Shown here one piece after another: positions 63,595 to 64,000 of a stretch of DNA of 64,000 nt. This DNA is from Chlorogloeopsis sp. ULAP01. GTDB taxonomy: Bacteria > Cyanobacteriota > Cyanobacteriia > Cyanobacteriales > Nostocaceae. Numbering within the stretch: position 1 is the first letter of the stretch; each line of letters opens with the position of its first letter. The position numbers and the translations under genes were made by a program. A model generated the notes under the pieces. That model had not been told where the DNA came from. It was given only the letters and a program-made list of their open reading frames with translations, and made no database searches. The stretch spans positions 432,503-496,502 of the forward strand of contig NZ_JAUDRH010000004.1 of the NCBI RefSeq assembly GCF_030381805.1. The letters are read 5' to 3'.

Positions 63595-64000
63595 ATGAAG
63601 CTTTGGCAGTTGTCTGTCGGTATGCGTTTGTGGCTGGTAATTAGTTTATCGGGTTTTTTAGGCACTGTCGCCACTGAACCGGGATTGGCATCAGAAAAGT
63701 TAAAGAATACAAATATTAGTACAAATATTTCTCAACTTAGCGATATCAAATTTCCTGCAACCAGCGCCCCTGTTTCCCCCCTTACCAAGGGGGGACAGAA
63801 GGGGGGTGTTGTACCAATTACGGGAGTGAAAGCCAACCCTACCGATAAGGGTGTAGAAGTAGTTTTGGAGACAGCCCAAGGTGATAAATTGCAAGTCACA
63901 AATCGCAGCACGGGTAATAATTTTATTGCAGATATCACTGGTGGGCAGTTGCGTTTACCTGATGGCAATGCTTTCACGTTTAAGTCGGAGAAGCCCATTG
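63595..64000 (+). CDS. TonB-dependent receptor with AMIN domain, copy 2 (3' end outside window)
   Basis: 135 residues are visible from the ATG at 63595, which follows GAGGAGC. A signal peptide (LWLVISLSGFLGTVATEPGL then AS) is followed by the linker FPATSAPVSPLTKGGQKGGV, in which the second half is a translated palindromic repeat, and by an AMIN domain (ITGVKANPTDKGVEVVLETA, NRSTGNNFIADITGGQLRLP) that is nearly the same as in the receptor at 39524. The plug and barrel should follow outside. With the AraC gene at 61208 it forms a second iron-uptake module. Confidence 0.9.
   Translation, partial: MKLWQLSVGMRLWLVISLSGFLGTVATEPGLASEKLKNTNISTNISQLSDIKFPATSAPVSPLTKGGQKGGVVPITGVKANPTDKGVEVVLETAQGDKLQVTNRSTGNNFIADITGGQLRLPDGNAFTFKSEKPI
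63772..63807. repeat. CCCCCCTT-AAGGGGGG palindrome translated in the second receptor
   Basis: TTTCCCCCCTTACCAAGGGG and the following GGACAGAAGGGGGG match 39725-39760 with one base difference, at the same place between the signal peptide and AMIN domain and in the same reading frame. Confidence 0.85.

Overview
The window reads as chromosomal DNA of a filamentous, heterocyst-forming cyanobacterium (order Nostocales). The evidence is the dense scatter of HIP1 octamers (GCGATCGC), heptameric tandem repeats of the STRR type, GC-rich dispersed repeats, typical cyanobacterial families (CAAD, DUF1822, DUF3891, CyRepA1, a fused tandem corrinoid adenosyltransferase), hopanoid genes, and a very short gene at 47742-47801 whose product ends in the RGSGR pentapeptide of the heterocyst inhibitor PatS.

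Layout. 1-2109: the 5' part of a 5-oxoprolinase/hydantoinase gene carrying an in-frame palindromic repeat. 2178-3019: toxin-antitoxin debris (PIN and HicA fragments, a MazF-like toxin, a chimeric antitoxin). 3205-7155: a GIY-YIG protein and a CyRepA1-type plasmid replication protein, suggesting an integrated plasmid. 7767-12876: a GT4 glycosyltransferase, two small membrane proteins, a decayed DUF1822 gene and a secreted fasciclin protein. 13062-27706: a two-partner secretion locus (one TpsB, three tandem TpsA exoproteins, a TPR-CHAT protease), followed by a Ser/Thr kinase with TPRs. 30353-32649: a class V aminotransferase and a DUF3891 protein. 32703-35384: a two-gene unit of an EACC1-like small protein and a caspase-EAL fusion. 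35721-38001: tRNA-Ser, a [2Fe-2S] ferredoxin, a nuclease lipoprotein and an inositol-phosphatase family protein. 38206-44190: an iron/siderophore module (AraC regulator, TonB receptor, FecB remnant, FecB-like lipoprotein, Rpn nuclease). 44443-48819: a TolC-like protein, a J-domain/TPR protein, hisZ, patS and a HAD phosphatase. 49043-52004: stress-like and membrane small proteins and the tandem corrinoid adenosyltransferase. 52461-60341: a CHASE3 histidine kinase and a hopanoid set (hpnH, an hpnB-like glycosyltransferase, shc, a squalene/phytoene synthase). 61208-64000: a second AraC-Rpn-TonB receptor module, cut by the window end.

Together the genes cover cell-surface biology (secreted exoproteins, hopanoids, fasciclin), ferric-siderophore uptake in two duplicated modules, heterocyst patterning, and at least one likely conflict or programmed-death unit (EACC1 plus caspase-EAL). 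Repeats have had an unusual influence: palindromic elements sit in frame inside at least three coding sequences, a GC-rich element interrupts an rpn remnant, and a heptamer repeat supplies the start codon of the inositol-phosphatase gene.

All calls come from reading the sequence and from memory of protein families. No database search was run.
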